Part shown: positions 1-12,700 of the stretch, piece by piece
Layout of the letters: every line of letters begins with the position of its first letter
Position numbering within the stretch: position 1 is the stretch's first letter
Assembly: GCA_013396655.1 (NCBI GenBank)
Contig: WBMV01007712.1
Span: 1,806,041 to 1,870,040, forward strand
Direction: 5' to 3'
Origin: Campylorhamphus procurvoides
Lineage: Eukaryota > Chordata > Aves > Passeriformes > Dendrocolaptidae
DNA: 64,000 nt
The notes under the pieces: generated by a model
Seen by the model: the letters and a program-made list of their open reading frames with translations, nothing else
The model's database searches: none
Told to the model about the DNA's origin: nothing
Program-made: the position numbers and the translations under genes

Positions 1-3000
1 TTTCAAATGAAAGCTGTGCCAAGCTCACAAATGTTCCTATAAAGAGAGCCAAGAAAGGTCAGGACAGTACAGCACCTGAGTTTTGTTTGTCACAAATAAC
101 TAAAAACCCCAAGCTCAGCAAGCTTTTGTTCACACAAAAATCCAAGCAGCACCTGGACAAGAGCTCACAAAACCTCTGTTACAATTCTGATTTGTCTGCT
201 TGCTTTCTCAGAGCATATTTTGGGGTGCAAAGGATGGCAGTGCCCTACACTGAAATGAGTTGGATAAAACCTGTACACAGCATTTTAGAAAAGTATTGAA
301 TGGATATTCAGTGTACATTAATTCAGATTAAATAAGAAATATGAAAAGTCAGGAAAGCTACCATGCTTCTCTGGAGTTCACATCTTTTGTGCAGACTGCA
401 ACACATTTTAGAAGATTCTTGTAGCTTTTGCTTAAGACAGGCCCCACTATGACAATTCATGTGAAGATCAGTGCAGTCTAATTTATTTACTCTAGAAAAT
501 AATTAGTCAAGTCTGACTCGATAATACAGATTAGAGCTGTCTATGTGTGTTTAAAACATTGCTTGTAAAGGTGAAGAGATTACTTAGCGAGTGTCTATAA
601 GATACCATCAGTAGAGTATATACTAGTACAGATACTCTGCTGATACTTGTCTATAATATGAGGAGAGAGAATCCATTCAGCATGGAGTAGATTATTTTTT
701 GTACAAAACAGTCTAATTCTGGAACCTCTCATTATCCAGGTTAGAACAGATCAGTGAACAGATAAACATGGCTGGGAAAGGCAGATGTGCCTTTCTTTGC
801 CTTTGCAAAGCCTGCCTGCTCTGCATCCTCAGATATACAGTTAAACTCCTTCTTGACTAAAGACAAGATTTTAAAGTTGGATTTATACATCTCTTGCTAT
901 AATAAAAAATATGCTATAATGAATTAATATAGTAGTCCAGTAAATGCACATGTCAAAACAGTCTGTGTTACAAAAGAGTTCCTTCATCATTATCTAGATA
1001 AACCATCAAATGAAGATTTTTATATTTAATCTGAATCCCGTGGTATGTGTTTTCATTATTACAGTCACAAACTACTTGGTATTTAATTCCTTCACTGTGT
1101 GACTGAAGCACTGCCAGTGTCAGTGATGCACTGAGGATCCATGGCCACCCAACTAAAGCAACACATTCTACTGGTGAAACAATTTAAACATGTGACAGTG
1201 GGTACCTGGGTATCCAAACCCTCTGGCCTGACCAATCTGCAGCTACAAGAGCTGTGCTGAAGTAAAGGGCTGACACCCAGGAGACAGATGGGACACTTCC
1301 TCATTAGGTAACTTCTGAGTTATCACTTGTTCTTCGTATCAGAAAAACTGCAATTTATTGCTGGCTAAAAAAAATATTCAAACACTGCAAAGTACTTGAG
1401 AAGTATAATACAAGGTATGAAGAGAAATATAACAAGCACTAATTGTTCTTCTGTGTGGAATTTCTTTTATTTCTGAGGATGCACTCATATCGCGGCACCC
1501 TCCAATTTTGTTAGCTCAGACACAGGAGATTGCCATCCTGCATCTTCTTTTGTATTTGCAAAGACAGAGCAAACAGGGCCTTACAGTGAGGCCGTTGGCC
1601 TCAGCTAAGGTAAAAGCACTACCTAACCTGCTGATGACTTCCAAATTGAGGAAAAGCACACTGAAAACAGAAATTATGGTTGTCATCTTAGTCTGGTGCT
1701 CTTTGTGAACTTGACACCACCTAGAGTTTCATTTCACATACTTTTGAGCATTCTCTTCGTAGAAAAAAAAAACAAAAAAACAAAAAAGACAAACCACATT
1801 GAGGAAGTTTCTCTAAAGCATGCAAGGATGCAGACTTCCAGGTCTGCTCCATATGCAGAGTTTCTTAGTGGGATGGGCAGGGCAGAAAGGTCAAACTCAG
1901 CGCTCCCATCCCAGCCTCACCCTTCTCCCCACGGGAACTCATGTCCACTGACACACTGCAGTCATCTGCTCCTTCTCCAACTCTTTTTTTGCAATTCTCT
2001 TTGTAAGTATTGTCATTTCCTGGAAACTCGCTGTTCTATTTGTGCTGCTTTTACTATTTTGTTTGCATTTAAACTTCCTCTTCCTTATAATTCCCTGGAT
2101 ATATTTACATTCACATAGAAGCATAGCCCCCCTGGGTGCAGAGCAGCACGCTGGGAAGCTCTGGAGGGCTTCCTGACCCTGGGGGGGACAGCTCATTGCC
2201 GTTCTATTTTAATCTCAGTGTTTGTTAGTTACCTCCAAGATAACATCAGGCCCTGACTTACATGGATCAAGGAGAAAAATCCAGCTCTTCTTCATTAAAA
2301 GTGTTTGTCCTATTCTGCCTGAAGCCAATATACAGTAGACATAAATTCCAGAGCTAATGAATGATATCTCAAGGACTCGAGCTTTAGCAGGGAGCATTAC
2401 TGTAGTTCTGTCACGAAAGTAATTTCTGTCCTTGCTGAATCCTGGATAAACAGAGGTTTTAAATGCTGGAACAGTGTCAAGGGTTTTATAAAGCTGCCAC
2501 CATTTATTTACTCCTGCAGCAGAATTTAAAAAAGTTTAAGAGAGTGTATGTGTATAAGTTAATCTGCAGAGTGGGGGACCAGAAGATGTGTGACTGTTTT
2601 GTGTAATTAAGAGGGAAACGAGGAAATTATTAATAACATATGAAACAATGTTATGAATACACCATGTTATTTTCTGGTGCTAAACAGGCAGCATCTTCAA
2701 TTTCACATCTTCCACTGCACAGATCCACTTGTGGTCTTAGCTGGAGATTGCACTGAGCAGATCACACGGCTCCATGCACTGCACAGAGCAAGTAACCAAT
2801 GCATCTGTCTGCCAGAATGCATTCTGATCTTTAAACATGATTTGTCTCATTTAATTCCAAGTTGGGAGCACAAAAAAGTAACTGAAAACTGTTAATCATG
2901 GTGTAAAGAAAGCACAGATTACTGTCAGGAGAGAACAGGAAACCCTAGTGATGCCAGTGGGATTTTCTATCCCTGATCTGTCTTTCCACAGTATATAACT

Positions 3001-3657
3001 GACTACATAAGATGTCTAAAACACAGAGCTTTGGCAAATAAAAGACTTTCCATTTATATTTTTACCACTCTCTCTTCTCCTTGCAGTTAATTATCCTATA
3101 AAAGGAAGATTTATTGAGGCATGTTCCAATAAATGCTGTGCATTAGCTATAGCTATATATATCTTTAACATTTCAATCCTTGAAGTTCTGTACTTCACAC
3201 AAATCTTTATTACGGGGGCCCAACTCCACAGTTCTTACACTAGTTGTTTCCTCACTACAATCCATGAATCATTTGCCAAGGTTAAAACTTACAGGTAAAC
3301 CCACAAACTCCCATTCTCTCAGTCACACAATAGACAGTTTGCTTTGCAAAATGCTCCTCTTGGCAGGACCCTACCTAAAGGATGCTCTGCTGCAAAGGAT
3401 GAATCAAAGTGTCTGTTTTTAGATAAGCCATTGATTTTAAAGAACCAATAAAGTAGAGCTAGAGTGTACATATCTATTGTGTACTGGCAGTGATTAGTAA
3501 ATATTTTGCCAAACATGTTTGTTTGATTATTATTGAAGGGGGAAATCACTGTCCAGAGACAGCTCTGGACTCTGGATGATGTGTCTGGATATTGCTTGCC
3601 TGCAGCCCCCAAATGAGGCACCAAACATGCAATGAGTAGAGCAGGGCACCTCTGTTA
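1..3657. other. non-coding stretch, no gene recognised
   Basis: This AT-rich sequence has no recognisable exon, RNA gene or repeat family apart from an A-rich tract at 1761-1794. A plus-strand open frame of 140 codons (1696-2118) runs through that A-rich tract and a pyrimidine-rich stretch. Its composition looks like chance and I do not call it a gene. Intronic or intergenic DNA is the simplest reading. Confidence 0.6.
1761..1794. repeat. A-rich low-complexity tract
   Basis: Runs of A are interrupted by single C and G bases. It may be a simple repeat or the decayed tail of an old retroposed element; no element body is recognisable beside it. Confidence 0.8.
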
Positions 3658-3745
3658 TCACAGAATCATTGAATATGCTGACTTGGAAGGGATGAGCCAT
3701 CAGGATCATCGAGTCCCACTCCTGGCCCCGCACAGCACACTGACT
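3658..3745 (-). mobile_element. CR1 LINE, 3' terminal fragment
   Basis: Read on the minus strand, this stretch ends like the 3' terminus of an avian CR1 retrotransposon: a segment about the line GACTCGATGATCCTGATGG, then 'cccttccaa', then a terminal 'attctgtga'-type end. On the plus strand it begins CAGAATCATTGAATATGCTG and continues through CAGGATCATCGAGTCCCACT. CR1 copies in birds are usually 5'-truncated, and this one keeps only about 90 bases of clear similarity. The upstream limit is uncertain; sequence to about 4100 is GC-richer but I cannot assign it to CR1. Confidence 0.8.
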
Positions 3746-4823
3746 ACCGTGCAGCCCCTGTGAGACACTTCACTCCTTATGGTGTGAAGGCTCCAAAAGC
3801 CCCAGAAATGCAGCATCCCACACCTCATGAAGGGCTCTGGGCTCCATTCTCATGGAGGGCAGACATCAGTCTTTTCTGGGCCCCAGTTTTAAATGCTCTT
3901 TTGGGGAACAGAGCAACGTTCACCCCACAGAGTCTCCCCCTTCCCTTGTGAAGCTCAGAGGGATCTCATCCTTGTATTTGCAGTCTTGGCTCAGACAACA
4001 AGAAAACATTTTCCTACCTAAGATGTGAGCCATTACTGAGCCTTTCTTGAGGGTCAGATTTCAAGCCCAGGAACTAGCAGAGCATCTGTGCATCATCCCT
4101 GGGCTGGTGACAGAAAGGTGACACGAAGTGCTGAAAGCTAGCTGAAAGGTACAGCTCTAGCTCAGCCTTTTATTTACCCTGGCCCAGCAAAAACACTGGG
4201 GAGCACTTTACAGCACAGCAACCTACTTCTTATCTTAGTTTTTGTCACAGGAGGGTGAGTTCACAGAACTTAGGGTGGAAAAAAACCAGCTACCTGAAAG
4301 ATTTTCCACAGGATTATAAAATTCTAATTAAGATTTTCAACAAAGTTATTAAAAGTACGGGATAAGCTGAAGTCCTTGTCACCAAACATGACAGAGTATT
4401 AAAACATTACACAATGAAGCATAAATAACAATGTGCTTCATTTGCCCATTTACTTTACAGTCAGCTGAAAGACTATTTGGGTCATTACATTTAAAATGCC
4501 AGTGCATTAAAACTCATCTCCCAAACAACACAAGATCCACACATTAGCAGATCTGCTAGGTTTCCTAAAACCTCCCTGGAAAGATAAAGTTTTGATTACT
4601 GTGAGAAAATATTTCATAGAAAAGCTGTTCATAGATATTTTGGTGGCTTCTAAATAAATGTCTTATGTGAAGCCACAGTTGAACTCTCTGTGATGCAGAG
4701 AGCTGATGTAAATTGATACAAGTTGAGGAAGAGCTGGACTGATGCTGGGAGTGTTGGTGACTGATGGTGAGGACAGTGATGAGGGGCAAAGAGTTTTAGC
4801 TGATGTCAGAAATGTGATTTCAG
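3746..4823. other. non-coding stretch
   Basis: The first 350 bases are somewhat GC-rich and may be more of the adjoining CR1 element or an unrelated old repeat. The rest is AT-rich and shows no exon or RNA gene that I can support. Confidence 0.5.
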
Positions 4824-5142
4824 GATGTCAAATTTTTTAAAAAATCCCACAGAAATACAGCCAAGACCTTGAACAAGAGAGCAAAGATTACAGAACAGCA
4901 GGAGAGAGAAAAGATAACAAACACCAAGTGTGGAAGTGAGGTGCCTGAACAGAGCCCCTCCAGCAGGAGCTGGAAATGCAGCGCAGCGCTGGCAGCTACA
5001 CCCAGGAACCCAGCGGTGCCTGTGAGCATTGTTAGCACTGACAACACTCTGAAACTTACACTGAAAGGGAAAAAAAAAAGTAAAAATAATAAAGTTCTTG
5101 AAAACACATCCTATAAAACAGAGACAAATCCAGGATTTAAAG
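4824..5142 (+). CDS. candidate internal exon, unrecognised protein
   Basis: This is part of one of the two longest open frames in the window, which stays open from 4818 to 5471. A possible acceptor (gatttcag) precedes 4824 and a good donor (AAAG followed by GTATGT) follows 5142. The 319-base segment encodes 106 residues plus one base, so it would end in phase 1. The product starts DVKFFKKSHRNTAKT, is rich in K, S, T and N, and has a lysine cluster (KGKKKSKNNK) near residues 81-90; it looks disordered or nuclear. No domain is recognised. The acceptor's pyrimidine tract is weak. The reverse-strand open frame over the same bases is a shadow. This may be a chance frame. Confidence 0.25.
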
Positions 5143-8100
5143 GTATGTCAGGACTGGAGCGGAAAATAATTCAGGAGAGATTTCCCTGTCTGCATTACAC
5201 TTGTCTGCTTTTGAGCATTGTTCCAGCAAACATGCCAGCAAGGACTCTTACTCCTAGCCAAAAAATGTTTCAAATTAGGGGAAATTTTTACGCAGATCAG
5301 GTCTGTTTACCTGACCTGTTTTCTCTGGACTTCCAAGCTTCTGCAAAACAGACTTGTATCTCACATTACTTCAGTTTACTACATACACAGGTGAAAACGT
5401 CTGCCACTGGTAAAGGAATAAGAAAATTACCAGTATTGGTATCAACTTTTCATGAATACATGTACATATAGCATATAAAGTAAAAGTTCAGTTTTAAGAA
5501 AAAAGATGTAACGTACTTAAAAGCAGGTAAAGCTGAGCATACCCAGGGCACGGAGCACCACTGTTCCTGCAGTCCAGGCACCAGCTGTGTCATACAGTCC
5601 CGTCCAGCAGAGCCCTTAAGATAGTCTGCTAGCTACTAAAACCCCTCTAAAATCATGTTCCCAGCCATCAGTGGCAGTTAAAGGGAATGTCCACCTTTTA
5701 GCAGTTGCACTCACTGAGTGCCTTTTTTCCCCTCCTGTTTTTCCTTTAATTCCTTCAGTCAGTGTTTTCTGCATATGCCTTATTAGGTACTGGCACTTAG
5801 TAGTAAATATTTTGCCAAACAGATGTTTATTTGTTTAAAATTATTGGGGAACTAGACTGATTTCTGTGCCTGTGGCTGTACCCTCTAAATAATTTCTCTG
5901 CTTTTGAATACCTGTGAATGAAAAATAGGAGATGTCCAGTAATGAGTCAATAGGGCTAGAAATGTCTGCAGTGACTCACCTGACCATCAGCACATTCCAA
6001 TGTGACAGGGAAAAAAACAAACCCTTTGAGCCAACTGGATCTTAATGCAGAATATTTGAAAGCTTTAGCTGGCCTGTCATCATTTGTGCAATCCAAGCTT
6101 TTCTTTTCCCATATGTCTGGCAGTCTGCAGATAGACCATATGGAATCACAGCAAACTGTGTATCAAGAAGGACATGAATGACTATGTAGGGTGAATACAC
6201 TGAAGGGTCAGACAGGCTCTGCCTGCTATTTGTGACAACAGCTGTACCTGTAAGGTGCCTTCTCTAAACCAGAGAATAATTCACACTCTCACTCTCATAT
6301 AGAACATAAAGAGTCCTTAAGACAAGATTTATTTACAATTAAGCAAATAAATAAAATCTCCCATTATTTCTATTTTCAGAATACTGCCTTTCTGTTCTTG
6401 CTTCTAAAAACATATAGCTATTTCCAGAGTTTATTTTCCTACTAAGTTTGAAGATATACAACATATTCCACATAATACATCTTTAAAAGTATGAATTTAT
6501 GTCATGTTTTGGAGCCTGAAGAGTGGATTACATAGGAGAAATGAACACAGTAGATGAAGAGTTTGGGGAGGATTCAAGTCACATTTCAAAACTAAAATCC
6601 CCAAACTGTATTTTAAAGCCCCAATTTCCAAGAGGAGTTGCCATGCAATTTTATTTCTGTTCTAAGCAAGACAAGGATCAGAACACAATCCAAAGAAAAT
6701 ATAAGTTGCAAGATTCTTTCCTCAAAATTCAGCCTGAATCGAAACTATATCCTACTCAGAGATATTAGCATTAGGGAGAGCCACACAATACTGGAATGCC
6801 AAGGAAGTGCAGCAAATGATCAGCATTGTTTCAGTGCCACAGGACCAGGGACACCCCTGGGTGTTTAAGGGAAGGTGGCTGGCTCTGCACGAGGATAACA
6901 TACTGCATTAGTGGGCAACTCCATGGTTCTTTCCATGGCAAAATTCCTTTCAATGCTAAGGGGAACTTCACCAGAAACACAAATTGTAACTAAACAACTG
7001 TTTTCTGTAGCATTTGTAGGAAGAGCCTGATGAACACCCTCACATCTTACACAAGTGTGATTACATTAAATTGCCTGCTTATGTTGAGGGGTTATTAATC
7101 ATTTTTAAAGGCAATTTGTGAACTTGGCTTTGAAATCTGTTCCTACATCCTTGCTGTTCTCCTTGGCTTTATTTAAATTGATAAAAAATAGCACAAAAAC
7201 CATTAGCAAAACAGATGTTGTATTCTTTTTCAAACTAGCATGAAAACTCAAACTGTCTTGCTTCATAGAGGAGACTTTGCATGCCATTTTTTTCCAGCCA
7301 TTTAATCACAATGTAAAATTTCTTCCCCTTAAGCTTCTGTTTCCATAGTTAAACAAAACCAGACACCAAAAGAAGCAACTTCTAATTTTGAAAAACCCCA
7401 TTCTCCTGCCAAACATTTGGTTTAGCTCAATCACACAGAATAGCTCCAGGGTTTTCACTGCATAAATAGGAGTATGGCATTAAGTGACAACGAACTGAAA
7501 AATAATATGTCAAGTCTGATCATTCAAAGTTAAGTTTCCCCCAAACTACAATACTTTCTTACAAGTTCCTGAGATGCAGATTAAAAGTATTTCTGGATTT
7601 GTTCACAATGTTTCATATACCTCCATAAACAAATATTTTCTCCAACTACAGTGAAACAAACAGGAGAACCAAATCAACTTCATCGTATTTATTTTATTTT
7701 GTAACCTCTGGGCCAGATTCAATAAAAGCTCTATCTGATTTTAATCTGTGTGACAGAACATTAAAAAGACATGCTATTTATTTAATTTAGCACTCACTAC
7801 TTTTTTGAGCAACAAATGATAACTTCCTGCTGACTCTTGTTTACTATGACTTATGCATGGGAATTGTGCTTTAAATAGCTGAAGTCCATAGGATGTCAAA
7901 ATCTGGAACTTGGACTGGAATGCACACAGATCTTATTAATTAACGAGGCCTGGGAAAATAAATGGGATAGAGAAAATATATCTAGGCTCTGGATTCAGCA
8001 TGAGAACGAAGTCTGAGTTCAGATTCAAAGCCAAATGAGAGCTAACGTTCAAGTATGCATGGAATGATGTCCCTAGCAGTGGTTATTGTAAGACTCCTGC

Positions 8101-8979
8101 TATAACTGACAGAAATCTCCTGATATTTCCTTCATTTCTAGCCAACTCAGAGCAACTTTCTTGATTCCTCTGTCTCATTATTCACCTTTATTTAGACAGG
8201 GGGATCGATATCCCAGTTTTTCAAACTTGAACCATTCACCTAAGATGATCAGGCTCTCTTTGGAAGGACTGTTCTCTCACAAAATTTTTTGTAGACCAGA
8301 TACCATTCCATTATTTGCTCTATATAATAATGTCAGCTCCTTATATTGGATTGGATTCCTAGCTCCGTTTTCCCTTTCTGAAAAACTGTATTCAATCTGG
8401 AAGCCTCTCCATGTGCAGAGTTCCCTCACGGATTAACAAGGCTGATGTCACCACTGTGAAATTCTGGGTTAAGCCGCAGTAACTCCCCTGATCTCAATAA
8501 AGCTGTAACAGCAGAAAACTCCAGTAACACAAAAGTGAGTCACACCCAGGTAGCTCTACATGTGGAAGGGTTCTGGATGTGTCCAAAGAATAACCAATGG
8601 ATGCTTTTCATTTTTTACCAAGTGCTGGCTGCATTACTCTGTGAAAAGTGAATTCAGTATGCCAATGTACACTTAGAAAACTCACACAAAGCAGAAAAAG
8701 CAAAGAACTGATTTGGTGTTAGTGATGGATACGTATTGGCACCTGAAGGTATTTGAGATAGGGAGGGTAATCATGTTATAGGGCAGCAAAATTGATTAAA
8801 TGTTCCTGATTAGATGAAGCCACAGCTTATTAATCCTTAATCAAATAGTGTCACATATGGCTTTCTTCTCAGTTTGGTACCTTGGCTATAGCACCATGGG
8901 AGAGGCTCCAAGTTTTTTATCAAGAACGTGCTTGTGATTTCTGTCTAAGAACACAACTGGGGTTCAGCATTTCACCCAG
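5143..8979. other. non-coding stretch with one weak coding-like frame
   Basis: The sequence is AT-rich with no repeat family recognised. A plus-strand open frame at 6551-6768 follows a cacag acceptor-like site. It encodes a mixed acidic and basic peptide beginning VDEEFGEDSSHISK and ends at a TAG-type stop. It has a weak pyrimidine tract and no downstream polyadenylation signal that I could tie to it, so I do not list it as an exon. Confidence 0.45.
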
Positions 8980-9720
8980 TGTTTGCAGAGCCAGGCCATG
9001 TCCACTGTACAGCAGCTTGCACAGAGATGTTCGACTTCCCTCTTTCCATAACTCCCTTCTCTCCCTGCAGCAATCCATACAGAGGCACTGCTAACAGAAA
9101 GGAGTGCAGGGACTTTCCCAGCTTTAGGAGCGAGCCCATAAAATGTAATGTGCCCAGCATCGTTCTATTTAAAGCACTGGTAAATGGGCCAACAAACTAC
9201 TGTCCGTGAGCATTACATCACACGTGGCCACATTTCTCTGGGGCTATATAAAGCTGTAGCATGTTCACTAAGGAATTGTATGGTATGTTCAGGCCATATG
9301 GCTCCCCAGAACTGTGCAGCACAACGCTGCAGTTATGGGGGTACGGAGCAATCGCTTTCCGACATGTACATCATCCTGTGTTTATGAAATGTCTCCCAAG
9401 GAGACCACATGTTAAAATAAACAATCAATATTTTATTGCTCGCTCTCCTGTGTGCTCGTTACAATTTGGTTTATACTTTATTTGTTTATAAACCCATTTG
9501 TGCTAATAACCCAAAATGCCGCCATATTTTTTATTTCCCTCTCCGCCCTAATTTCACCGCTGCTGGGGCAATAGAGAAGATGTTGGCTCTGGTTATTTTG
9601 TTTCAGAACTTCCAGCTGCTGACTAATTACCTTATTGCAAAAGCAAACATGGCTCTTTCCCATATCTACACTACATTTTCTTATTTCCAAATATGAAGTT
9701 ACAGGAATTCAAGGCAGTTA
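8980..9720. promoter_or_regulatory. candidate conserved regulatory region
   Basis: This stretch differs from its surroundings: it has more CpG, and open frames overlap in all three forward frames, none of them protein-like. It contains recognisable factor-type motifs. There is an E-box CACGTG at 9221-9226, a TATA-box-like TATATAAA at 9245-9252, and a perfect palindrome GTTTATAAAC at 9484-9493 (forkhead-like). There is also a YY1-type GCCGCCAT at 9518-9525 and a TAATTA homeodomain core at 9624-9629. The E-box and TATA spacing could make a small core promoter, plus strand, but no exon downstream is convincing. An enhancer is the alternative. This is inference from motif density only. Confidence 0.25.
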
Positions 9721-12700
9721 ATATGTCAGGTTTTATTTGCGTAGCTCTTCTGTTATCATGTGGAACAGCATCTCTGCTCAACCTTTTGGATTATAAAGGG
9801 ATTTTGTTGAAAGACAGAATGCTAGGGAATGGGTTAAAGTATGTAAATAAATTTAAACAAACACATAAATAAAAAGCAGAACACTTGGGCTATCTCTGTG
9901 CATTATGGTAAATGAAGCCATAATCTCCTAATGCCCCTGACGATGAGTTGTCTCCATTAGCTAATAGGTGGTTTAAAACACAGCCTTATAATAATTCTAC
10001 CAACTAAATAAACATTTTAAGATGAACACACACACATGTGCATAACCGTTCCAATTTACAAGGCAGAAAATGTACAGCATTATGTTTCACTGTCTAGTTT
10101 TCAGTCAGTAAATTTTGAATAATATAAGCCTGCATGCAACTGTGCAACCCAGAGTAAAAATACGCCCTTGAAGCTAAACCAGCTCCGAGATATCCACTCA
10201 GTTGCCTTTCTGGGAGAGCAAACCTACCTTTAAGAGCTGAAGAAATGATAAGCCATTCAGGTCATTAGGCCAGGCTGGTTCTTTTGGGTTCCTGAAGCCA
10301 TTCATTGTGGGTATGAAAATCCTGGCTGTGCTCAATCAGAAAAGCAAGAGTGTGCTTTTCTCTTCAGCCCAAGCACCGTTGCCTTTCTGCTTCTTGTCAA
10401 TATTTAACTAGTTTGTCAAGTTGGATTATATCTCTTGTCCTAAATGCTACTCCTTTAATTCCAGCTAAGTGGGTGTGCTTCCAACACAGCCACTCAGTCA
10501 TATATTGATAGCTTATCAAAGTTATTTGTGTGGCCTGAAAGGTTTCTTCCTGAATGCATTATCACCTATAGGTGATACAGTGCACCAGAGAAACCACCTC
10601 AGTACACAAACAGCTGTGATTTCTGTGTTCCACAGCAGCATGCACAGAAAACAAGGGCTTGGTTGGACTTTCACCATTTGTTGATGACTATTGGCCACAG
10701 AATGAAAACATCATTCACAGCAATAGGAGGAATTCCAACTTATACATATTTTCAGGGAATTAGTATAAAATAATATGTTTTTTCAGACATTTTTTTAACC
10801 ATAGCTAAAGGAAGTGCTTCCTATGGGCTGACCCCACCCTCAGATTTGGCTGCAACCACCCTCTCCCTGCAGCTAGCTCACCATGGCCAGAGCTGATTCT
10901 GCTGACTGCAAACAAGCCAGTACTGTTTGACTTGCTGAAGATGCAGCTACACACTACTATGAACAGGCCCATATGAATTCTTGTTTTGTTCCACTTATGT
11001 ACATTTATTTGCACGTTAAGTGTGTCTCTTAGGCACGGGCAATCTGCCAGCACTGTCCTCATTGGAACATAATTTTGCTTTCCAAATTTAAAGGTACTAA
11101 TAATATCAAGCAGCAAAAACAATGATGCAAGCCTGTATGGTGCTTCAAACCACAATGGTTAACATCAAAAGTCAATTATTACCAGCATACTGCAATATTT
11201 TGTCTCAGGTGTTAGATTTCTGTAAAGAATGTTGCAATGTCTTAGTTTGCTGTTTTGTTCTTTGGGACTTGTTGTTTTGGGGTTTGTTTAGGGTTTTTTT
11301 CTGAGACGGGGTTGGGGCCAAGAATGCTGACTTTTTAACTTTGCTTGTTCCAAAAAAGGGATAGGATGTAAAAAGGCTACAGGTTTCAGAATAATAGACA
11401 GAAATATTCCTCACAGACCACTTCTTCCCTCTCCTCCCTTCAAGTTCTGCCCATCCCCCTCCAAAGAAAAGGAAAAAGGAATATTTGGAGCCAGAGAGGT
11501 TAGTTCAACCAAATCATGGAAGAAATAAGATTCACACTGCTTGCAAGGAGCAGTGAAGGTACGAGAAGGTGCAGTCTGTCTAGCTGTATTACCCAGCTGA
11601 TTTTCTGGAATTTTGTGGCTGCTGAGCAATTTTTCCCATGTCTTTGATAATAATACAGAATGTTTACATCCCTGTAAAGTTATTTAAAGTAATGTAGTCA
11701 TTATTAATAAGTAAGTCATGTCTGAAAATATCTGTCTACAGATGGGTGTACACATTGAATTCTCATACTAAGTTACCAAACCAGGATTATTATGTCACTG
11801 TGTCCGGTTCAAAGGCTGATGAAGCAATGGGAAGTTTCCCTGCTCATTCTCCCACCTTTGGGCTGGGCCAGGCTTCACCAGCACTAGAAGCACTCAGGGC
11901 TGCTTAGTTCCATTCCCGTCCCTCTGGCTCCAAGAGAACAAAGTCTGTTTCCATGCTGATGTGCAGGGTCTTGTCTTGCCCAGCATGCCATTATTTCAGT
12001 TCACCAAAAGCTGGTGGAAGCTCTCTCACATCTGCCCTTCAGCTGGATGGGCACTAATCTTCAGGGAACAGTTATCAGCCAGTGAAATCATATGTGCAAT
12101 ACACAGGGTTATTCTAGATATAAAAGGATTCTTAACCTATATACAATCTCTCCAGTGCCTTAAATCCCCACCCTCTTCCTCAGTGCTCTCGGAAACCCTC
12201 AGCCTGCACTGAAATAGATGCTGAGCCTCAAACAGTCAAAAGCGATTTTGTAGTCTGAAATCCAAACCACGCAGAATTGGTCTCTGAAACTAGTGGAACA
12301 AATCCTACTCTCTTGCAGCAAGATATTTTTGTCTTTGATAAATATTAACTGACATGCAATAGTCATAGACAAAGCAGCTGACCCATATTGCCTAAGTAGT
12401 GGAGCTCTGTAGTGGGAGTTTTCCCTGGCACTATCATTAGAAGCACTCGGCTGCTGGGGGCTGTGAGCAGCATCCTGATGCAAAACTCCTTCTCAGATCA
12501 CTGAGTTCAAGATCACCTGTGGTCCTCCCAACAGGAGGAAATTCATTGGAACTCACTTCACAGAAGATTTGAACATGGCTCTTTACATCCTTTTAATAGG
12601 TTAAAAAAGGGGGAAGTAGAGACATTCCAATTATGCCTTATTAACTGTTATTTTTCACTGGGGAAACTCTGCAGACTCACCACCGTCAGCACACACAGTC

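Noticed and set aside
3746..4100. Extension of the 3.7-kb CR1 fragment leftwards into the element body
   Set aside because: I could not match this stretch to CR1 3' coding or untranslated sequence by eye, so only the clear terminal part is annotated.
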